Part shown: positions 53,858 through 63,657 of the stretch, piece by piece
Numbering within the stretch: position 1 is the stretch's first letter
How the letters are laid out: every line of letters begins with the position of its first letter
NCBI GenBank assembly: GCA_947627725.1
Contig: CANQXE010000009.1
Span: 19,722-83,721, forward strand
Source: an uncultured Clostridia bacterium
GTDB taxonomy: Bacteria; Bacillota; Clostridia; Oscillospirales; Acutalibacteraceae
Direction: 5' to 3'
DNA: 64,000 nucleotides
The notes under the pieces: generated by a model
The model's database searches: none
Seen by the model: the letters and a program-made list of their open reading frames with translations, nothing else
What the model was told of the DNA's origin: nothing
Position numbers and translations under genes: made by a program

Positions 53858-55670
53858 TTTTAAAATGGTTTTTAAAATATATCAAGAAATTGCAAGACTT
53901 GATAAAAGAATAGAGCCGATTGCTTTTTTAAATGCACTTGTTACTGCAACAAGACCTTTTATAAATATTTATTTTACTGCAAAAATAATTGCTTTGTTGT
54001 CTAATGGCTCGGGCTATAAAAGCATAATTTTATATATCTGTATTGCAGTATTACTTAATTTTGTTCTAATGTATCTGGGTAGCTTTTTGGATGATTTTTA
54101 TCAGGTCTTAGCTAATGTTTTATTTGATAAAGAAAATTTTAAAATGGCAAAAAAAATTTTTAACACAGAGTATGAATCGTTAGAGGACAGCCAATTCAGA
54201 GAGGTAATTCATAAGCACGAGGAAGCAGGCGCAAGCAGGTGGGCAAGGTTTTCGTATTTTATGTGGACCAGTCAAGTGTTCGTTAGCGGCGTATATACGG
54301 TTATTGTATCTGTAATTATGATAATGCCGCTACTTAAAATCGGTTTTACAAAGACAGGTAACACATTTTTTGAAAAGCCGATATTTCTGATAGTGTTAAT
54401 TGGTGTTATTGTTGCAATGGCTGTTATTATGCTCCTTATTGCCATTAAAATGAATAAGTCCTACCTTGCAGCAAATGAAGCTTATGCAACACTTGATAGA
54501 TTATTTTATTCCTTCATTGACATATTTGGTAATTATAAAACGGGAAAGGAAATCAGAATATATAAGGAACAGGATTTAATTAACCATATTGCTACAGACA
54601 AAATACTCACAGATGGTGAATGTACCTTAAAGCAGATATCCATGCGGACAGCAAAAACAAGCTCTGTGGTTGCCATTATGGGTGCAATAGTTGCTTTTGG
54701 TGTTTATGTTTTTATTGGTGTTAAAGGAAATTTTGGCTTGTTTGACATTGGCTCACTTGTAATGTATTGCGGTGCGTTTATGCAAATTATAAATGGTGTA
54801 ATGCAAATTGCAAATACACTAGGTAAGCTGGCAGAAATCTTACCGCTTGCAAGAGTATATTTTGAAATTATTGAACACTCGGACAATAAGGAGTACGGAA
54901 CAGAAGAATTTGATACAAATACATTTGAAATTGAGTTCAAGAATGTGTCATTCAAATATCCAAACGCAAGCACCTATGCACTTAAAAATGTTAATTTTAT
55001 AATCAATAACGGCGAACACCTTGCGGTAGTCGGCAGAAATGGAAGCGGTAAAACAACTTTTATAAAGCTGATGTGCCGTCTTTATGATGTAACAGACGGC
55101 GTGATACTCATTAACGGTATCAATATAAAGGAATATTCAAAGGACAGCATTATTCGCTTATATTCAGTTGTATTTCAGGATTTTCAAATGTTCTCCATTC
55201 CGCTTAAGGACAATGTCTGCGCCGGTGAGGAATGCGATAAGAATAGATTATATAAATGCCTTGATAATTCAAACGCGCTTGAAAGAGCAGAGCAGATGCC
55301 TGAAAAGGAAAATACCTATCTTTATAAGGATATTGAAGAAAACGGTGTTGAAATTTCAGGCGGCGAGGCGCAAAAGCTTGCCCTTGCGAGAGCGTTATAC
55401 AAGGATGCGCCCGTTGTCATTCTTGATGAGCCGACGGCAGCGCTTGACCCGATTGCGGAAAATGAAATATACAGCCGTTTTAATTCGTTTGTTGAAAATA
55501 AAACAGCAATATATATTTCACACAGATTATCAAGCTGCGCTTTCTGTGACAGAATTGCGGTGTTTGACAAAGCTGAATTAGTTGAAACGGGAACACATTC
55601 AGAGCTTATGAGCAAAAACGGAAAATATGCTGATTTGTGGAACGCACAGGCAAAGTACTATATAACTTAG
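53850..55670 (+). CDS. ABC exporter half-transporter, 606 aa (pair member 2)
   Basis: Membrane domain with about six segments (20-330), then ATPase: Walker A GRNGSGKT, signature EISGGEAQKLA, Walker B VILDEPTAALD and H-loop YISHR. A GAGGTGG site lies inside the previous gene. Both partners carry intact Walker B Glu residues, so both ATP sites may be active. The function is export of an unknown substrate. A structured non-coding region follows. Confidence 0.9.
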   Translation: MSNFKMVFKIYQEIARLDKRIEPIAFLNALVTATRPFINIYFTAKIIALLSNGSGYKSIILYICIAVLLNFVLMYLGSFLDDFYQVLANVLFDKENFKMAKKIFNTEYESLEDSQFREVIHKHEEAGASRWARFSYFMWTSQVFVSGVYTVIVSVIMIMPLLKIGFTKTGNTFFEKPIFLIVLIGVIVAMAVIMLLIAIKMNKSYLAANEAYATLDRLFYSFIDIFGNYKTGKEIRIYKEQDLINHIATDKILTDGECTLKQISMRTAKTSSVVAIMGAIVAFGVYVFIGVKGNFGLFDIGSLVMYCGAFMQIINGVMQIANTLGKLAEILPLARVYFEIIEHSDNKEYGTEEFDTNTFEIEFKNVSFKYPNASTYALKNVNFIINNGEHLAVVGRNGSGKTTFIKLMCRLYDVTDGVILINGINIKEYSKDSIIRLYSVVFQDFQMFSIPLKDNVCAGEECDKNRLYKCLDNSNALERAEQMPEKENTYLYKDIEENGVEISGGEAQKLALARALYKDAPVVILDEPTAALDPIAENEIYSRFNSFVENKTAIYISHRLSSCAFCDRIAVFDKAELVETGTHSELMSKNGKYADLWNAQAKYYIT

Positions 55671-55945
55671 GCAAGATGTCCCCGCCTCTAAGGCGGCGGG
55701 TTCCATTTTCGGAATCAGTGATAGATACAATCCCCGCTGATTCCTCAACGCGGCTAACGCCGCGCCTTGCCGTGTTGAATGATAGGGCAGGTCCCTTATT
55801 GAAGTTAATACGTATTGCTTTACTGCTATTATTCAATATATTTTTATAGTTATTTTTGAAATAATATCCCCCCACCCCGCTTGTGAGGGGATTTTTTTTA
55901 TGCTATTTTGGTATTTGTCCTAACTGATAATTAAAAAGAGAGGGC
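55671..55945 (+). other. Structured non-coding region with four stem-loops
   Basis: CCCGCC/GGCGGG (55681-55700), GGAATCAG/CTGATTCC (55711-55744), CGCGGC/GCCGCG with TAAC loop (55749-55764) inside an outer TCAAC/GTTGA stem, and a terminator-like CCCC/GGGG stem followed by eight T (55868-55899). No gene. It may be an unrecognised leader RNA of the uptake operon at 55946 or a remnant end of an IS605-type element. Confidence 0.5.
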
Positions 55946-57019
55946 GTGACAAGAATAAAAGCTAAAAAATTTTTAAACCGTGAAAAGCTGAATATGCCTT
56001 TAATCATATCATTTTTAGTCATATTTTCCGCTATTACCATACTTTTATCAACGGGAATCGGTCCTATTTCTGTCGCACCGGGAGTGACAGCGAAAATACT
56101 GCTGAGTAAAATTCCAATTATCAACGAGCTTATTTCTCAAACGTGGGAACAGCTTGATGAGAATATTGTGCTCGGTCTGCGTCTGCCTCGTGTCTGTCTC
56201 GGTATGATTGTCGGAGCGTCCCTCTCTGTATGCGGCGTTACTATGCAGGCACTTGTGCGAAATAATTTAGCTGACCCGTTTACTCTCGGCGTATCGTCAG
56301 GCGCCGCTGCTTTTGCCACACTCGGAATGCTGTTCGGCGCTTTTTCGTTTTTAGGTACATATTCGCTTTCTATAAGCGCGTTTATCGGCTCGGCAGTCAC
56401 AATCATTTTTGTATATGTGATTTCAAGAGTGCGGGGTCGTATAAATATTACACAGCTTTTACTTTCGGGCGTTGCGGTTTCAATGATTATGGACGGAGTT
56501 ACAAGTATAATAAAATTAGGCGCGCCTAACGCTCTCGGACTGCACAATGCGGAATTTTGGATGTCGGGCAGTCTTGCCGGTGCAAAGTGGGCGTATTTAA
56601 AGCTTCCGCTTGCGGTGCTTGTATTCTGTATGGCGTTTCTGATGATAAATTATCGGGGACTGAATTTACTTTTGCTCGGCGATGAAAGCGCAGGCGCTCT
56701 CGGTGTGAATGTACGCAGACTGCAAAAGGAGCTTGTTCTGGTCGCGTCACTTATGGCAGGCATGACAATTGCCGTAAGCGGTACAATCGGATTTGTAGGG
56801 CTTATGGTTCCGCATTTTACACGTTTGCTCGTGGGCGGGGATCATAAAAGAGTTCTTCCGATTTCCGCACTTCTCGGCGGTATTCTTGTTGTATGGGTTG
56901 ATGTGGCGGCGAGGATGATTATTGCGCCTGAGGAGCTTCCGGTAGGTATTCTTACAGCCGTAATCGGAGGTCCCGTATTTATCTGGATGCTTAAAATGAA
57001 CAATAAGGAAAAGAAGTGA
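55946..57019 (+). CDS. FecCD-type ABC permease (siderophore/cobalamin uptake)
   Basis: 357 aa from GTG 55946 behind AGAGAGGG. About ten membrane helices. GLRLPRVCLGMIVGASLSVCG and the LADPFTLGVSSGAA stretch are signatures of the BtuC/FecCD family, and GFVGLMVPHFTRLLVG is the coupling region. It transports an iron complex, haem or cobalamin with the ATPase and binding protein encoded downstream. The substrate cannot be read from sequence. Confidence 0.9.
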   Translation: MTRIKAKKFLNREKLNMPLIISFLVIFSAITILLSTGIGPISVAPGVTAKILLSKIPIINELISQTWEQLDENIVLGLRLPRVCLGMIVGASLSVCGVTMQALVRNNLADPFTLGVSSGAAAFATLGMLFGAFSFLGTYSLSISAFIGSAVTIIFVYVISRVRGRINITQLLLSGVAVSMIMDGVTSIIKLGAPNALGLHNAEFWMSGSLAGAKWAYLKLPLAVLVFCMAFLMINYRGLNLLLLGDESAGALGVNVRRLQKELVLVASLMAGMTIAVSGTIGFVGLMVPHFTRLLVGGDHKRVLPISALLGGILVVWVDVAARMIIAPEELPVGILTAVIGGPVFIWMLKMNNKEKK

Positions 57020-57032
57020 GAGGTGGATAAAT

Positions 57033-57806
57033 ATGCGGCTGCAAATTAAAAATCTTACCTTTTCCTACGGTAAAAAAACAACGGTTGAGAATATTAATCT
57101 TGAGGTTGACAGGGGAGAATTTGTGGGACTGATAGGTCCGAACGGGAGCGGTAAATCCACTGTTTTAAAAAATGTTTACCGTGGGCTGACCCCCGACAGC
57201 GGTAAAATGATCCTTGACGGTGAAGATTTACTTAAAATGCCGTATAAAAAATCCGCGATTAAAATGGCTGTGGTCGGGCAGGAAAATGAAGTCCCGTTTG
57301 ATTTTTCGGTCGAGGAAATCGTCGCAATGGGGCGAAGCCCGCATAAAAAATTATTTGATTTTGATAATGCCGACGATAGGAAAATAGTCTATCACGCTCT
57401 TGAGCATCTCGGTATGGAAGATATGGCTAAAAGAAGCTATGTGAATCTTTCAGGAGGCGAAAAGCAAAGAGTTATAATTGCAAGGGCGGTAGCGCAGGAA
57501 AGCGATTTCCTTATTCTCGACGAGCCGACCAATCATCTGGATATCAGCTATCAGATGCAGATTTTTGATTTTATAAAAAGACTGAATGTAACCGTTTTAT
57601 CGGCAATTCACGATTTGAATATGGCGGCGCTTTACTGTGACCGCGTTTATGCTTTGAAAAAAGGAAAAATAATCATGCAGGGTACGCCTGAGGAAATTTT
57701 CACACCTGAAAATATTTTTGATATTTTCGGTGTGCGCAGTTCGGTTGTTAAAAATTCTGTAACAGGTAAAATGTCAATCACATATTTGCCTGCTCAAGTT
57801 AAATAA
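57033..57806 (+). CDS. FecE-type ABC ATPase
   Basis: 257 aa. Walker A GPNGSGKST, Q-loop VVGQENE, signature NLSGGEKQRV, Walker B LILDEPTNHLD and the H-loop AIHDLN, the normal layout of siderophore/B12 importer ATPases. GAGGTGG precedes the ATG. It powers the FecCD-type permease encoded 13 bp upstream. Confidence 0.93.
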   Translation: MRLQIKNLTFSYGKKTTVENINLEVDRGEFVGLIGPNGSGKSTVLKNVYRGLTPDSGKMILDGEDLLKMPYKKSAIKMAVVGQENEVPFDFSVEEIVAMGRSPHKKLFDFDNADDRKIVYHALEHLGMEDMAKRSYVNLSGGEKQRVIIARAVAQESDFLILDEPTNHLDISYQMQIFDFIKRLNVTVLSAIHDLNMAALYCDRVYALKKGKIIMQGTPEEIFTPENIFDIFGVRSSVVKNSVTGKMSITYLPAQVK

Positions 57807-57819
57807 AAAAGGTAATGAA

Positions 57820-58809
57820 ATGAAGAAAACAGTTAGTTTATTACTTGCTTTGTCTATGTTGTTTACAGTAACAGCATGCAATAATCAAGGCAAAAATACG
57901 GAAAAAAATACAATTACAAACAATACACAGAGTGTGTCAAATGACGGCGGATATCCTATGACCTTTGAAAATTACGGAAGAAAGATTACGGTTACCAAAA
58001 AGCCTGAAAAGGTTTTGACGCTCGGTCCTAACTGCACAGAGCTTTTTGCCGCCTTGGGTCTGGAGGATTATGTAATCGGAAGATCCCTTGTAAACCACAG
58101 CCGAGGTCCTCTTGATGAGCATGCAGACGCTGTGAACAGTATACCGCAGCTTAACTATTCCTCCGCGGCGCGCGAGGCAATTCTCACAAGCGGTGCTGAT
58201 TTTATCTATGCAATTGATTGGGAAATCAGCGAGGAAGGCTGTAATATTGAGGAAGTCTCCGATTATGGTATGACTGTTTATGTGAATTCGGCAATAACAC
58301 TTGAAGAGCAGTACAAGGAAATTCTCGATATAGGAAAAATTTTCGGCATTGAGGAAAAAGCGCAGGCGTTTGTTGATGAGCAGAAATCACGTATATCAGC
58401 GGTTCAGAAAAAAATCGACGGAGAAAAGCCTGTTGATGTTTTAGTGTATGACAGCGGCAGCGACGGAGTTTTCACCTGCTCGGGCATTAATTTTGAGTCC
58501 CTTTTGATTGAGCTTGCGGGAGGTAAAAATATGTTTTCCGATTTAGAGGAAAAGCAGTGGGTAACCGTTAGCTATGAGGAGGTACTCAAACGTAATCCGG
58601 ATGTAATTTTAATCCACGATTACGATTCGCCGTCGGCTGAGGAAAAAATTGCGGAAATCAAATCAAATCCAACCCTTTCACAGCTTGATTGTGTGAAAAA
58701 TGAGCGTTTTGCCGTCATCACGCTTGAAAGTGTTTTGCCCGGTAACCGTATGGCATACGCGGTTGAAAATATGGCGGAAGCATTTTATCCCGATATTTTT
58801 GAAAAGTAA
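57820..58809 (+). CDS. Substrate-binding lipoprotein of the FecCD-type importer
   Basis: 329 aa. Lipobox FTVTACNNQ (Cys20). MTFENYGRKITVTKKPEKVLTL is the start of the periplasmic-binding type III fold, divided by a long helix; RNPDVILIHDY is a conserved stretch of the second lobe. It binds a metal chelate outside the cell and feeds the permease. It is the third gene of the operon, 13 bp after the ATPase gene, and is followed by a terminator. Confidence 0.92.
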   Translation: MKKTVSLLLALSMLFTVTACNNQGKNTEKNTITNNTQSVSNDGGYPMTFENYGRKITVTKKPEKVLTLGPNCTELFAALGLEDYVIGRSLVNHSRGPLDEHADAVNSIPQLNYSSAAREAILTSGADFIYAIDWEISEEGCNIEEVSDYGMTVYVNSAITLEEQYKEILDIGKIFGIEEKAQAFVDEQKSRISAVQKKIDGEKPVDVLVYDSGSDGVFTCSGINFESLLIELAGGKNMFSDLEEKQWVTVSYEEVLKRNPDVILIHDYDSPSAEEKIAEIKSNPTLSQLDCVKNERFAVITLESVLPGNRMAYAVENMAEAFYPDIFEK

Positions 58810-58831
58810 TAAATGTGTGAAAAAAATAAAT

Positions 58832-58857
58832 GCCTTGAAGTCAAGAGATTTCAAGGC
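58832..58857. terminator. Terminator after the importer operon
   Basis: GCCTTGAA (58832-58839) and TTCAAGGC (58850-58857) form an 8-bp stem. It lies between convergent genes and may serve both. Confidence 0.65.
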
Positions 58858-58896
58858 GTTTAAAGTAATCTATTAATATGGGCAGTATAAAATATA

Positions 58897-59808
58897 TTAA
58901 TTACATACACCGCTCTCCAAAAGCTCAAATGTATCTGTATTTGTATCAAGCCTTGCTTTAACCCCTATCGGTAAGATGGAATTATTAGAACCGTGACCAA
59001 AATCTTCACATTTGACAACTGGTATACAATATTTTTCTCCGATTCGGTAAAGTATATCGTCAATAATAGGATTGCGGTTTACCGAGTAATGTCCCCAAAT
59101 GAATCCTTTTACATTTTTAAAAGCATTTCGATGTTCAAGGTTTGCAAACCATTTGGAAACAACAGCAGGTGAACTGAACTTTTCGTGGTCTTCAATAAAT
59201 AATATACAACTTTCATAAGGCGATTTACGATAGTATTCTAACCCATACAAAGCAGCATAATTTACAAGATAACCCCCAACGAGTTCTCCCTCACATTTTC
59301 CCGGATATATAATTTCCCACGGTGAAGCTTTTAAATAGCTTTGCTTTGTGTTCATTAATTGATTTTCAAATGCCTGCCTGTTGTAATCACTGAGGTGTTC
59401 AAAGGTACGAACGGAAGTGCCATAAAAGGTTACAAGTCCGCTCATATAATTAATTGCATTGAGAATTGTTGTACTGTCACTATAACTGCATATGATTTTA
59501 GGATTTTGTCTGACGTTATTATAGTCAATATATGGTAAAATTTCGTTGCAGACTTCTCCGCCGCCGAATAAGAGCATTTTTACTGTATTATCCGATATCA
59601 TAGCATTAAAGTCTTTTGCACGCTCAGAAATGCTTCCTGCAAATCCGTAGCTGTCTGAAAAAATATGGTCGGATAATTTAATATGGAATCCCAATGAACG
59701 CAAATTTTGAACTGAACTTTGTATGTATTCCGCTTTCATTGCAATAGAAGGTGAAATGATTCCTATCGTATCACCGTATTGTAATTTTTTAGGCTTAATT
59801 AAATACAT
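58897..59808 (-). CDS. S66-family LD-carboxypeptidase / MccF-like peptidase
   Basis: 303 aa. GDTIGIISPS is the family start, ICSYSDST carries the likely nucleophile Ser110, CEGELVGGYL and the DFGHGSNN stretch supply the Glu and His of the Ser-His-Glu triad. Members cut LD bonds in peptidoglycan precursors or detoxify microcin C-like compounds. No signal peptide, so it acts in the cytoplasm in recycling or self-protection. It is a single gene convergent with the importer operon. Confidence 0.87.
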   Translation of the reverse strand: MYLIKPKKLQYGDTIGIISPSIAMKAEYIQSSVQNLRSLGFHIKLSDHIFSDSYGFAGSISERAKDFNAMISDNTVKMLLFGGGEVCNEILPYIDYNNVRQNPKIICSYSDSTTILNAINYMSGLVTFYGTSVRTFEHLSDYNRQAFENQLMNTKQSYLKASPWEIIYPGKCEGELVGGYLVNYAALYGLEYYRKSPYESCILFIEDHEKFSSPAVVSKWFANLEHRNAFKNVKGFIWGHYSVNRNPIIDDILYRIGEKYCIPVVKCEDFGHGSNNSILPIGVKARLDTNTDTFELLESGVCN

Positions 59809-59912
59809 TGTTTTGTCCCCATGATAAAAAATTCAAGCAAGGTCGCTACTCTTTTTCAATATTATTATAATTATACAACATAATTCCGATTATGAAAAGT
59901 AAAAGTACGCTA

Positions 59913-59942
59913 TTGACAAAATATATTCGGCGATTTTATAAT
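59913..59942 (+). promoter_or_regulatory. Predicted promoter of the GH43-like gene
   Basis: TTGACA (59913-59918), 18-bp spacer, TATAAT (59937-59942); the leader before the chosen ATG is about 160 nt. The rest of the 303 bp gap 59809-60111 shows nothing else. Confidence 0.6.
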
Positions 59943-60111
59943 CAGTTGATTCTATAAAAAATGTATTGCAGTTACCGACAATAAGATTATATCTACTGTC
60001 GGGGTTTAATTGATTTATTATAGAATTATAAGTCTAATCTTAAAATTATTTATATTTCTTAAAGCTGTTAATGTGTTTACCGCAACAGTAAAGCATGGAG
60101 ATAAAATTAAA

Positions 60112-60951
60112 ATGGAAAAAGATATAATTATATTTTCACAGACAGAAAGATTTTCATACCGTGATCCGGCGGCATATATCTATAACGGCGAAATATATCT
60201 TTTCTTTTCTCTTGTTGAAAACGGTGCCGACAATCAGTATTTTTATGTTGCAATGAGTAAAAGCAAGGATTTTAAAAGCTGGACAAAGCCTGAAATATTG
60301 ACTGAAAAGGATATATCAAAGAATTATTCCTCTCCGGGCAGTGTGGTCGAATATAAAGGTGAATATTATCTTTGTTTGCAGGCATATCCGAGACCAAACG
60401 GAGAAAAATTCGGAAATGAAAGCTCACGCGTTTTTACGATGAAAACAACCGATTTTAAAAAATGGAGCAAGCCTGAGCTTATTAAGGTTAAAGGCAATAT
60501 TCCCGAAACTGAAATGGGAAGAATGATAGACCCTTATATACTGAAGGAAAATGATAAATTCATATGCTTTTTTAAGCAGAACGGTGTATCGTTCAGTGAG
60601 TCGGAAGATATGAAAAACTGGGAGTTTAAAGGATATACAGATTGCGGTGAAAATGTGTGCGTCTTAAAAGAAAACGGTGAATATATTATTTTTAATTCCC
60701 CTGAAAACGGAATAAATTTATTATCAACAACGAATTTTAAAAAATTCGTTTCAATAGGAACAACATACTTAAATCAAAGTGAAAAGCCGTGGGCAAGGGA
60801 CAGAATAACTGCGGGCTTTGTGCTTGATATAAGTACAATGGATATCGGATATAAATACGCGATGTTCTATCACGGCGATATGGAGGACAATTATATTTTC
60901 GGCGCTTCTCTCGCTATAACATTCAGCAATGATATAAAACAGTGGGATTAA
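60112..60951 (+). CDS. GH43-like five-bladed beta-propeller glycosidase
   Basis: 279 aa from ATG 60112; an upstream ATG at 60010 would add a basic hydrophobic stretch that lacks a cleavage site. FSYRDPAAYIYNGEIYLFFS carries the RDP motif of the GH43/GH32/GH68 clan propellers, whose Asp is the catalytic base. Repeated blades end FKSWTKPE, FKKWSKPE, MKNWEFKG. RMIDPYIL and RDRITAGF provide further acidic residues. The enzyme likely acts on arabinosides or related sugars in the cytoplasm. Substrate unknown. Confidence 0.75.
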   Translation: MEKDIIIFSQTERFSYRDPAAYIYNGEIYLFFSLVENGADNQYFYVAMSKSKDFKSWTKPEILTEKDISKNYSSPGSVVEYKGEYYLCLQAYPRPNGEKFGNESSRVFTMKTTDFKKWSKPELIKVKGNIPETEMGRMIDPYILKENDKFICFFKQNGVSFSESEDMKNWEFKGYTDCGENVCVLKENGEYIIFNSPENGINLLSTTNFKKFVSIGTTYLNQSEKPWARDRITAGFVLDISTMDIGYKYAMFYHGDMEDNYIFGASLAITFSNDIKQWD

Positions 60952-60990
60952 ACATAAATTTTTAAAAATTTAATCAGCCTTATGCCAAAA

Positions 60991-61031
60991 AAATCCTTGA
61001 AACCGAGTCATATCAACGGTTTCAAGGATTT
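60991..61031. terminator. 15-bp perfect terminator stem
   Basis: AAATCCTTGAAACCG (60991-61005) and CGGTTTCAAGGATTT (61017-61031). On the minus strand it follows the CCA of the tRNA-Arg fragment by six bases and is its original terminator; it also suits the GH43-like gene on the plus strand. Confidence 0.8.
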
Positions 61032-61037
61032 TATATG

Positions 61038-61082
61038 TGGTACGCTGGAAGGGATTCGAATCCCCGACCTTCTGGTTCGTAG
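61038..61082 (-). tRNA. 3' remnant of tRNA-Arg (ACG), probable att site
   Basis: On the minus strand the sequence runs CTACGAACCAG (anticodon loop with ACG), AAGGTC, a T-arm GGGGATTCGAATCCC and ends GCGTACCA. Upstream of the anticodon loop the tRNA sequence stops abruptly and becomes AT-rich, so the 5' half is missing. Half tRNA genes beside foreign DNA mark integration of an element; the foreign side should be to the right (61083 onward). Confidence 0.7.
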
Positions 61083-61688
61083 AAATTTAGATATAAATTA
61101 AATACGATAAAAATACCGATTTTAAGCAATTATACGATACTACTATAACCAAAATCATTAATTTAGAACTCTTAAAATACAACCAAAATATAAAGAAAGT
61201 GGTCAAAATTATGGTCGCTGGTTATTGCTTTATGATGGTTTTTAATATATAGCAACTGTGTAATAATAATTCAGAATATATTTATATATTTTTTATAGTT
61301 AATGCATAAAATGATACAAATTTTATTTTTTAGAACTTCCTTTTGAAAAATTTAATTATAAATTTCTTATAAAAACATGTTACTTTTCATGAAAATAGAC
61401 ACTTTATCTATATAACGATATAGCTATATACGAAACGGTAACATAGACTGTTCTCGCATGTCGATTATCTAAGCAAATTGACTTGTAATTTTCATAATAG
61501 GACCTTGATATGCCAGCCATAGAAAAGAAACCTGACAACTTCAATCATCAAGTTTCTTAAAATCGCAAAAGAAAATTATTTTCTTCATTTTTCAATAAAT
61601 ATGTCCAAATATTTCTAACAATAAAAATAATTATCAATTGCTTAAAAATTCAATTGTAGAGTTTGATTATTACAAAGATCTTTTAATT
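61083..61688. other. AT-rich non-coding stretch right of the tRNA fragment
   Basis: 606 bp without a gene. GC drops sharply after the tRNA-Arg fragment. An imperfect stem AAGAAAC.TGA/TCA.GTTTCTT at about 61525-61560 probably ends the minus-strand ABC transcript. Nothing else is seen. Confidence 0.6.
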
Positions 61689-63455
61689 TCAGATATAGTA
61701 TTTAGCTTGTAGTGAATACAGTTTTTGATATTCTCTGTTACGTGCTAACAACTGTTCGTGTGTACCATGTTCACAAATTTCTCCTTGCTTAAAAACGAGA
61801 ATTTCATCACATAGCCTACATGAAGAAAGCCTGTGAGAAATATATATCGCGGTTTTTTGCTTTACAATATTATCAAATTGAACAAACATCTCATTCTCCG
61901 CTTTTGGATCAAGAGCCGATAAAGGTTCATCGAGTATTACTATTTGTGCATCCTTTGCTATGGCACGCGTTATGGCAATTTTTTGACTTTCTCCTCCGGA
62001 GGGCTCAAAGCCGCTACTGTCAAACTCCTTGTAAACGCTCGTATCAATACCCTTGGGAAGAGAATTTATTCTTTCACCTAATCCAATATCATTCAGCAGC
62101 GCTGATGTTTTTTCTCTGCTGTCTGTAGAATTATCCATCCAAATAATATTTTCCTTGACTGAAAAAGAAAATAATTTGTAATCTTGAAAAACAGCGGCAA
62201 ACACTTTCATATATTCATCGTAGTCAATATCCTTGATATTAACACCATTCAATAATATTTTGCCTTCGGTCGGGTCATATAATCTGCATAAAAGCTTTAT
62301 GAAGGTGGTTTTTCCTGAGCCATTTTCACCAACAATGGATATTTTTTTACCCTTTTGAATAGTTGCATTTATGTTTTTTAATGCAAAAGCATTCTGACCT
62401 GGATATTTAAATGAAACATTTTTGAATTCAATTAAAAAATCTTCCATTTGAGGCAATGACAACCTTGCATTTTCACGCATAGTATCTTTGATATTTATGT
62501 ATTTCTCTAATGCTTCGTAATATACTCCATAAACTTTAATATCTACTATACTTGTTATTATATCTTTAACTGATGCCGAAAACGCAGTTATGGCAGAAAC
62601 ATACATAGAAAAGCTGCCCAAAGAGATATTCCCATCAATAACATCTTTAATTAAATAGCAATAAGTCATCAAGCTTTGCAGAATCACAGATAGTGTATTA
62701 AATAACGCAGACTTAGAAAAATATTTGTTTCGCTTTTCATAAAAGCCTATTGCTTTATGAGCATATTCCTTTTCTTCGTTAATTAACCAATCACCAATTT
62801 GATTCATTCTTATTTCTTTTGAATACGAAGAATCCTCAAGGATACGAGTAAAATAATTCCACCTTCTCTCTATGTTTACCGCTTCTAGAGAAAACCCATG
62901 TGCCTTTTGCTTTAGTTTATAATCGATTACAGTGCTGATAATCATAAACACTACAAAAGCACAAACAAGCCACATATTCATTGTAATAATAATGGCAACG
63001 ATACCGATTAGTGTAATAATTTTTCCAGCAATAGAAAAAGCATTTTCTAAAACAAAAGAAAAGCCATGCCAGTCGCCATATAAAAACTTATTAGCTTTCT
63101 CTTTTATTTCATGAAAATCCGGTGTTTCCAAATTACTGTAATTTGTGTTTAACAATTTATTATGCATAAACTCACTAAACGCGCATGATAAATAGCATCG
63201 TTTATTAAATATCTGTAATTCAATATGTGAACCAACCCAATTTTTAATAAAAATAGCTATAAGAAGCAAAACTATATAGCAAGCGAACATTTCTATCCTT
63301 TGCTGGTTCAGCAATTCGTCAATTATGAATTTAGGCATGGCAATTATAACCAACGGCATAGTGCCTTGAATAATTTGATTCAGTATGTTCAAAACGACAT
63401 ATGATTTCTTGTTTTTCCAACTAAATTTCAAGAAAAAAGTTAAACCTTTAATCAT
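61689..63455 (-). CDS. ABC exporter half-transporter, 588 aa
   Basis: Six-helix membrane domain (about 15-310) and an ATPase with Walker A GENGSGKT, signature PSGGESQKIA, Walker B VILDEPLSALD and H-loop YISHR. GAAGGAGGAATATT precedes the ATG. It belongs to the same family as the two exporter pairs in the window, but here only one half is seen; it could be a homodimer or its partner may lie outside. A truncated Cys-rich gene is directly upstream and presumably in the same transcript. Confidence 0.88.
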   Translation of the reverse strand: MIKGLTFFLKFSWKNKKSYVVLNILNQIIQGTMPLVIIAMPKFIIDELLNQQRIEMFACYIVLLLIAIFIKNWVGSHIELQIFNKRCYLSCAFSEFMHNKLLNTNYSNLETPDFHEIKEKANKFLYGDWHGFSFVLENAFSIAGKIITLIGIVAIIITMNMWLVCAFVVFMIISTVIDYKLKQKAHGFSLEAVNIERRWNYFTRILEDSSYSKEIRMNQIGDWLINEEKEYAHKAIGFYEKRNKYFSKSALFNTLSVILQSLMTYCYLIKDVIDGNISLGSFSMYVSAITAFSASVKDIITSIVDIKVYGVYYEALEKYINIKDTMRENARLSLPQMEDFLIEFKNVSFKYPGQNAFALKNINATIQKGKKISIVGENGSGKTTFIKLLCRLYDPTEGKILLNGVNIKDIDYDEYMKVFAAVFQDYKLFSFSVKENIIWMDNSTDSREKTSALLNDIGLGERINSLPKGIDTSVYKEFDSSGFEPSGGESQKIAITRAIAKDAQIVILDEPLSALDPKAENEMFVQFDNIVKQKTAIYISHRLSSCRLCDEILVFKQGEICEHGTHEQLLARNREYQKLYSLQAKYYI

Positions 63456-63516
63456 AATATTCCTCCTTCAAATCTAAGTCAAAATATAAGCAAAACTATC
63501 TGTTTCTATTTTGAAT

Positions 63517-63657
63517 CTATCTGACGACATTTTCAATAAATTCCTCTAATTGTTTTTCACAACAATCAGAAGATTGTTCCTTAATTATAGTTTTGATTTT
63601 GTTCCATTCCGGATACGAACATGTTTCTCTATAAGCACACAATGAACATTTTGGACA
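63517..63657 (-). pseudogene. C-terminal fragment of a Cys-rich protein
   Basis: The minus-strand frame holds CCPKCSLCAYRETCSYPEWN, then a helical tail ending EEFIENVVR, stopping 61 bp before the ABC exporter start. To its right the frame runs into antisense IS200 sequence, so the N-terminal part was replaced by the insertion. C..C..C.....C spacing recalls Fe-S or zinc sites such as SPASM-type C-termini, but the fragment is too short to classify. It could have been the modifying partner of the exporter. Confidence 0.35.

Noticed and set aside
55671..55800. Cobalamin riboswitch
   Set aside because: The stems are present, but no B12-box-like conserved core was recognised.
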